Source of the DNA: DASXMT01 sp963803065
GTDB taxonomy: Bacteria; Actinomycetota; Acidimicrobiia; Acidimicrobiales; RAAP-2
Length of the DNA: 64,000 bases
Assembly (NCBI GenBank): GCA_963803065.1
Contig: CAWDKW010000013.1
Coordinates: forward strand, 165,452 to 229,451
Direction of reading: 5' to 3'
A program made the translations under genes and the position numbers. Position 1 is the first letter of the stretch, and each line of letters starts with the position of its first letter. Under the pieces are notes generated by a model that saw only the letters and a list, made by a program, of their open reading frames with translations, was not told the DNA's origin and searched no databases. Of this stretch, positions 59,633 through 64,000 are shown piece after piece.

Positions 59633-60580
59633 TCAGTCCTGCCAGCGCCTCCAGCGGCGCTCGACCTCTTTGAGCTCCTTGCGCCACCCCTTCCGGATGG
59701 CGGCAGCCGCCGCCTCCTCGAAGACGGCCAGCTGATCGGCCGCCTCGGCCAGTGACGGGCGCTCGTCGGCCAGGGTGGCCAACCAGGCCCGCGACACGCT
59801 GACGTCGTGCAGGTCGCCGAGCCGGCTCTGCAGGGTCTCCGCCGCCCGGGCCGTCTTGCGGGCTTGGGACCCGTCGACGATCGACACCGTCTCGGCCCCG
59901 TAGCGCAGCCCCTTCAGCCGGATCCGGAGCTTGTGCAGGTGGTCGTCGGTGGGCTTCTTGCGGGCCAGGCGCCCCGCCCCTCGCACGTCGTGCCAGGTGC
60001 GCTTCATCATCGGACCGAGCACGTCGTCAGCCGGCTCCTCGGCCTTGGACGTGAATGGCGGGTCCTCGCACGCCCGGATGATCTCCTTGGTCAGGCGGGC
60101 GTGGCGCTCGCCGGTGCGGACGTCGTCGACCCCGGCACCGGCCGACTCGATCGAGTTATCGACGACCAGGAGGATGGGTCGGAGCTGGTCGTCGTCGAGC
60201 ACGCTGTCGAGCACGCTGTCGCCAGCCCTGCTGAGGCGGTCGCGGAGCACGTGGAGATCCCGGGTCTCGCCCAGGCGGTCGGCGTACCAGGCCAGCTCGG
60301 CCCGCAGCGAGGTACCCCAGGCCGGGTCGACCAGCAGGCGGAAGGTGCGGAGGTTGGAGCGCATCCGTCGGAGCGCCACCCGGCTCTCGTGCACCCGCTC
60401 GGTCTCGTCGGGGGCGTCATCGCGACCGGCGGCGGCGTCGTTGAACAGGAATTTCTCCGAGCACCTGGCCAATGCCCGTCCCAGCACCGCGCCAGCGGTG
60501 GGCTCGTCGGCCGCGCTGTCCAGCACGAATGTCCTCACTGATCCGGACGACCCGCGGCCGTCGCCTTCCTGCTCGCTCAC
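59633..60580 (-). CDS. CHAD-domain protein
   Basis: 315 residues, one CHAD domain (two four-helix repeats with conserved basic residues). VHESRVALRRMRSNLRTFRLLVDP and HKLRIRLKGLRYGAETV are the two repeat signatures, with RLGDLHDVSV in the second half. CHAD domains bind inorganic polyphosphate. The adjacent PpgK consumes polyphosphate, which suggests linked roles. The start is GTG 60580; GGAGG lies 11 bases upstream. Confidence 0.85.
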   Translation of the reverse strand: MSEQEGDGRGSSGSVRTFVLDSAADEPTAGAVLGRALARCSEKFLFNDAAAGRDDAPDETERVHESRVALRRMRSNLRTFRLLVDPAWGTSLRAELAWYADRLGETRDLHVLRDRLSRAGDSVLDSVLDDDQLRPILLVVDNSIESAGAGVDDVRTGERHARLTKEIIRACEDPPFTSKAEEPADDVLGPMMKRTWHDVRGAGRLARKKPTDDHLHKLRIRLKGLRYGAETVSIVDGSQARKTARAAETLQSRLGDLHDVSVSRAWLATLADERPSLAEAADQLAVFEEAAAAAIRKGWRKELKEVERRWRRWQD

Positions 60581-60642
60581 TCGGTGGGCAACCTCCGGTC
60601 CCTAGCCTACGGGGACCGCCCCACCCGCGGGGATCAGCGGGG

Positions 60643-60945
60643 TCACGCCGCCCGGGGTGGCCCGGGCGGTCGGGGCAGCGGGGCGGTGGAATGCCCAGGT
60701 CGGCGCAGGGGCCTGGTGCACTCGGTGAGGGGCGGGACCAGATGCATGCCCGACCTGGAGGTCGGGACCGGCGTGCCCTTCGGGACGGCCGAGGAAGGCG
60801 GGACCGACGTGACGGGCCGGGCCGGCCGGGCCGGCGGGGAAGCCGTCGTCGGCGCGGAAACCGGGGCTGTGGGCAGGATGTCGTCGACGGCGAGCCCCAG
60901 CCAGGCCATCAGGGCGCGCACCGATCCCTCGATCCGAGTCGCCAT
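60643..60945 (-). CDS. Small Pro-rich hypothetical protein
   Basis: 100 residues. A short helical N-terminus (MATRIEGSVRALMAWLGLAVDDI) precedes a Pro/Ala-rich tail without recognisable motifs. GAGGAGG eight bases before the ATG supports translation. It lies upstream of the CHAD gene on the same strand. No family recognised; it could be a chance frame. Confidence 0.4.
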   Translation of the reverse strand: MATRIEGSVRALMAWLGLAVDDILPTAPVSAPTTASPPARPARPVTSVPPSSAVPKGTPVPTSRSGMHLVPPLTECTRPLRRPGHSTAPLPRPPGPPRAA

Positions 60946-61112
60946 CCGTATGTCCTCCTCGTCGGTCGGCGTTGGCGTGCCGTCCCTGCTCCGTTCCGAC
61001 CGTGCCAGGGTGGCGTCGGAGCCAGTGGGACGAGCACGAACCTCAGCCTAAAAAGGGAAGGTTTCCGCAAGGTCACAGAGACGTGACCTCCAGCGAAACA
61101 GTGCGTGCCGTC

Positions 61113-61118
61113 TACCCT
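61113..61118 (+). promoter_or_regulatory. -10 element TACCCT of quinone oxidoreductase gene
   Basis: TACCCT six bases before ATG 61125. Confidence 0.5.
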
Positions 61119-61124
61119 GAGCGC

Positions 61125-62069
61125 ATGAAAGCAGTGACGATCGTCGACGGTGACCTCCGGTGGCAACACCACCCCGATCCTGAGCCGGGCCCCCACGAGC
61201 TCCTGGTGGCGGTGCGGGCCGCCGGGCTCAACGGTGCAGACATGATGCAGCGGCTCGGCTTCTATCCGGCACCCCCCGGATATCCGCAGGACATCCCGGG
61301 GATGGAGTTCGCCGGCGAGGTGGTCGGGACCGGGTCCGAGGTGCGGCGGCTGGGCATCGGCGACCGGGTCATGGCCCTGGTCGGCGGGGGCGCACAGGCC
61401 GAGCTGGTCGTGGTGGACGAGGGGAGCGCCATCGATGTGCCCGAGAACATCACTTGGGAGGAGGCGGGCGGGTTCCCCGAGGTGTTCACCACCGCCCACG
61501 ACGCCCTCTTCACCCAGGTGGGGCTCACGGCGGGCGAGCGGGTGCTGGTCACCGGGGCAGCTGGAGGAGTCGGCACGGCCGGGGTGCAGCTGGCCCATGC
61601 CGCCGGTGCCTACGTCGTGGCCTCGGCCCGACGGCCGGAACAGCACGAGCAGCTGCGAGAGCTGGGAGCCGACGAGGTGATCGTTCCCGACCAGACCGGC
61701 GACAGCGGCCCGTACGACGTCGTGCTCGAGCTGGTCGGCGGCCCGAGCGTGCCCGACGCCCTGGCCGCGCTGGCCACGGGCGGCCGGATCGCCGTGATCG
61801 GGATCGGGGCCGGGCGCAGCGCCGAGGTCGACCTGTCCGCACTCATGTACAAGCAGGCCAAGATCAGCGGCTCCACCATGCGGGGTCGGTCGCTCGAGCA
61901 CAAGGCCGAGGTGGCCCGGACCATGGAGCAGGACGTGCTGCCGCTGCTGGCCGAGGAGCGGATCCGGGTGCCGCTGGCCGCCATCTACCCGATGCGCGAC
62001 CCGACGGCCGGCTACGACCGGTTCGCCAATGGGGGCAAGCTCGGCAAGATCGCCCTCGTCACCAACTGA
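61125..62069 (+). CDS. Zinc-independent quinone oxidoreductase (MDR, PIG3-like)
   Basis: 314 residues. The GroES-like N-terminal half has AAGLNGADMMQRLGFYPAPPGYPQDIPGMEFAGEV. The NADPH-binding loop is VTGAAGGVGTAGVQLAHAAGAYVV. The C-terminus IYPMRDPTAGYDRFANGGKLGKIAL is typical of the PIG3/TIGR02824 group. The structural zinc Cys of alcohol dehydrogenases are absent. Start set by the -10 at 61113. Confidence 0.9.
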   Translation: MKAVTIVDGDLRWQHHPDPEPGPHELLVAVRAAGLNGADMMQRLGFYPAPPGYPQDIPGMEFAGEVVGTGSEVRRLGIGDRVMALVGGGAQAELVVVDEGSAIDVPENITWEEAGGFPEVFTTAHDALFTQVGLTAGERVLVTGAAGGVGTAGVQLAHAAGAYVVASARRPEQHEQLRELGADEVIVPDQTGDSGPYDVVLELVGGPSVPDALAALATGGRIAVIGIGAGRSAEVDLSALMYKQAKISGSTMRGRSLEHKAEVARTMEQDVLPLLAEERIRVPLAAIYPMRDPTAGYDRFANGGKLGKIALVTN

Positions 62070-62123
62070 CTGCGCCGAGCCAGCGAGCGCAAGCGAGGCC
62101 GACCAGGGCGGGCGAAGCGAGCG

Positions 62124-63323
62124 CTACCGGGAGACGATGATCGACGACCCGTGGCCGAACAGGCCCTGGTTGGCGGTGATGCCCACCTTGGCCCCTTCCA
62201 CCTGGCGGCCGGTCGCCTGACCCCGGAGCTGCCACACCAGCTCGCACACCTGGGAGATGGCCTGGGCGGGGATGGCCTCGCCGAAGCAGGACAGCCCACC
62301 GCTGGGGTTGACCGGGATCCGGCCCCCGATGGTGGTGTCGCCGTCGCGGAGCAGGTGCTCGGCCTCGCCCTCCTTGCAGATCCCGATGTCCTCGTACCAG
62401 TCGAGCTCCAGTGCCGAGGAGAGGTCGTAGACCTCGGCCAGGTCGAGGTCGTCGGGCCCGATGCCGGCTTCCTCGTAGGCGGCAAGGGCCACCGACTGCT
62501 TGAACGTCGGCCCCGTGCTCGAGGCCGAGACACCCGAGTCGGTGGCGAAGTTGGGCATCTCGATGATCGATTGGGGGAACCGGGGGGTGACGGTGGAGAC
62601 GCCGTCGATGGTGACCAGGTGCTCGGAGGACAGGTGGCGCTTGGCGAACTCCATACTGGTCAGCACCAGCGCGGCCCCGCCGTCGGAGGTGGCGCAGATC
62701 TCGAGGAGCCGCAACGGGTCGGCCACCATGGGCGAGGCTAGAACCTCCTCGGCCGTGACCTCCTTCCTATACCGGGCATTCGGGTTTTCCAGACCATGCT
62801 TCGAGTTCTTCACCTTGACCGCGGCGAAGTCCTCCTCCGTTGCGCCGAAGAGCTCCATGCGCCGACGGGCATAGAGGGCGAAGTAGGTGGGATTGGTGGC
62901 GCCCATGAGGTGGAAGCGCAGCCAGTCCGGGTCGTCCTTGCGGTCGCCGCCCACCGGGGCGAAGAATCCCTTGGGCGTGGTGTCGGCCCCGACCACCAGG
63001 GCCACGTCGCAGAACCCGGCCAGGATCTGGGCCCGGGCATTGTCGACGGCCTGGGCGCCCGAGGCACAGGCGGCATAGGAGCTCGAGACCCGGGCGCCCG
63101 TCCAGCCGAGGGCCTGGGCGAAGGTGGCGCCGGAGACGAACCCGGGATAGCCGTTGCGGATGGTGTCGGCCCCGGCCACGAACTGGATGTCGGTCCACTG
63201 CAGGCCGGCGTCGGCCAAGGCGTCGCCGGCGGCGGCCAGGCCGTACTCGACGAAGTTGCGCCCCCACTTGCCCCACGGGTGCATGCCCGCACCCAGGACG
63301 GCGATTCGCTTGTCGTCAGGCAT
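62124..63323 (-). CDS. Thiolase-family protein (SCP-X/lipid-transfer type)
   Basis: 399 residues. The acylation Cys is Cys86 in YAACASGAQAV, and GGLSCFGEAIPAQAISQVCELVWQLRG with GITANQGLFGHGSS forms the C-terminal active-site region. These thiolases lack one residue set of classical thiolases and often act with a DUF35 partner in side-chain or fatty-acid degradation, as in actinobacterial steroid catabolism. The partner gene overlaps it by eight bases. Confidence 0.88.
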   Translation of the reverse strand: MPDDKRIAVLGAGMHPWGKWGRNFVEYGLAAAGDALADAGLQWTDIQFVAGADTIRNGYPGFVSGATFAQALGWTGARVSSSYAACASGAQAVDNARAQILAGFCDVALVVGADTTPKGFFAPVGGDRKDDPDWLRFHLMGATNPTYFALYARRRMELFGATEEDFAAVKVKNSKHGLENPNARYRKEVTAEEVLASPMVADPLRLLEICATSDGGAALVLTSMEFAKRHLSSEHLVTIDGVSTVTPRFPQSIIEMPNFATDSGVSASSTGPTFKQSVALAAYEEAGIGPDDLDLAEVYDLSSALELDWYEDIGICKEGEAEHLLRDGDTTIGGRIPVNPSGGLSCFGEAIPAQAISQVCELVWQLRGQATGRQVEGAKVGITANQGLFGHGSSIIVSR

Positions 63324-63804
63324 GTACGCCCTCCTCGCTGTTGACCGATTGGGTATCGACCGGCCGGGCATCGACCGGTTGCCACTTCCAGACCATGTAC
63401 TCGTGTTCGTCGTCCTCGTAGAGCGTGTCGAGCACGACCTCGACCTCGGCACCGACGGCGAGGTCGTCGACGGTGACGCCCGGGACGACCTGTCCCATGA
63501 CCACCATCTTCTCGTCGGCGAGCTCCACCGCGGCGATGGAGAAGGGGACGTACGGGTCAGCGGCCACATACGGTTTGGGGGGCTGGTAGCAGGCGTCGGT
63601 GTAGGACCAGATCTTGCCCCGGCGGCTGAGGGGGGTCTCGGCGAACTCGGTGCCCGTGCACTCGGGGTTGCGGCAGAAATAGGTCTCCTGGGGGAAGGCG
63701 AACGTGCCGCACGAGGTGCACCTGCTGCCCAGGAGCGCCGGTTGGTCGTCATCGAGGGTGAACCAGCCTTCGATGGCTGGCACCCGGGTCTTTGCCGAGG
63801 TCAT
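63316..63804 (-). CDS. DUF35 OB-fold/zinc-ribbon partner of thiolase
   Basis: 162 residues. An N-terminal helix and rubredoxin-like zinc ribbon (CTSCGTFAFPQETYFCRNPEC) lead into an OB-fold with GKIWSYTDACYQPP and EVEVVLDTLY. DUF35 proteins bind SCP-X-type thiolases or MaoC-like hydratases and contribute to acyl-CoA binding. Leaderless ATG 63804, six bases after TAGGCT. Confidence 0.87.
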   Translation of the reverse strand: MTSAKTRVPAIEGWFTLDDDQPALLGSRCTSCGTFAFPQETYFCRNPECTGTEFAETPLSRRGKIWSYTDACYQPPKPYVAADPYVPFSIAAVELADEKMVVMGQVVPGVTVDDLAVGAEVEVVLDTLYEDDEHEYMVWKWQPVDARPVDTQSVNSEEGVHA

Positions 63805-63810
63805 GGCAGG

Positions 63811-63816
63811 AGCCTA
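63811..63816 (-). promoter_or_regulatory. -10 element TAGGCT of the DUF35-thiolase operon
   Basis: TAGGCT on the minus strand six bases before ATG 63804. Confidence 0.55.
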
Positions 63817-63924
63817 CTTCCGGGACCGGATCGAGACGATAGGATCTTCCGGCTATCGGTTCATGCTGGATGCGTCATCGGTGAGGCTGCCGGCGGCGTA
63901 CCGGGCACGATCCGACTACTACCA

Positions 63925-63998
63925 GCGCTCGTAGCTCAACGGACTAGAGCATCTGACTACGGATCAGAAGGTTGGGGGTTCGAATCCCTCCGAGCGCG
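63925..63998 (+). tRNA. tRNA-Arg (ACG)
   Basis: Acceptor GCGCTCG pairs with CGAGCGC, anticodon loop CTACGGA gives ACG, and T-loop GGGTTCGAATCCC is standard. Discriminator G at 63998; the window ends two bases later. Confidence 0.95.
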
Positions 63999-64000
63999 CC

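Noticed and set aside
59094..59673. Two overlapping frames on opposite strands in the repeat-rich gap
   Set aside because: Low-complexity Arg/Pro-rich products without motifs; neither has start signals.

Overview
The window is a high-GC (roughly 70% by eye) bacterial chromosome segment packed with housekeeping genes. HspR-controlled chaperones, DUF2510 and DUF2017 proteins, SenX3-RegX3-like signalling, an F420/LLM oxidoreductase, an SCO6880-family protein and many leaderless starts all point to Actinomycetota. I think a class such as Acidimicrobiia is likely, but that placement is inference. No transposase, integrase, CRISPR array, rRNA operon or replication origin was seen.

Layout. 0-4 kb: stress genes dnaJ (one-base frameshift), hspR and clpB. 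4.7-18.1 kb: an almost complete de novo purine cluster, purA-purD-purB-purC-purS-purQ, then purL and purF-purM-pyrE, interrupted by a conserved unknown protein and a PHP phosphoesterase on the other strand. 18.2-24.3 kb: a PadR regulator, then molybdenum-cofactor genes (fdhD, moaE, moeA, moaA, moaD and a DUF6457 protein) meeting a ferritin-like gene. 24.4-35.4 kb: a mixed metabolic region (LOG-family hydrolase, SRPBCC protein, PhzF, methyltransferase, lipoprotein esterase, kinase-like/LPG-synthase membrane protein, GH17-like protein, type II lumazine synthase, histone-deacetylase-like amidohydrolase, cupin). 35.7-36.0 kb: a tRNA Glu-Asp-Phe cluster on the minus strand.

36.0-44.0 kb: clpS with a DUF2017 gene, the haem A genes ctaA and ctaB placed divergently, a TlpA-like thioredoxin, an ABC exporter whose permease carries a second one-base frameshift, serS and an aldo/keto reductase. 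44.1-46.1 kb: a SenX3-RegX3-like two-component pair. 46.1-52.6 kb: a tightly overlapping five-gene operon resembling the core of a conjugative type IV secretion system (pilin-like, VirB6/TrbL-like, SCO6880, VirB4-like, VirD4/TraG-like) with no relaxase in view. 52.6-64 kb: K+ channel, P450, LLM oxidoreductase, amidase, BluB, polyphosphate glucokinase, CHAD protein, quinone oxidoreductase, thiolase plus DUF35 partner, and a tRNA-Arg at the right edge.

Two genome-wide habits stand out. First, at least 18 starts lie 6-8 bases downstream of a TANNNT -10 element, the expected arrangement for leaderless mRNAs; I used this to choose several start codons. Second, short tandem duplications are frequent, both in-frame near protein N-termini (ClpS, an ABC ATPase, PadR), inside the VirB4-like ATPase, and in promoters and intergenic DNA.
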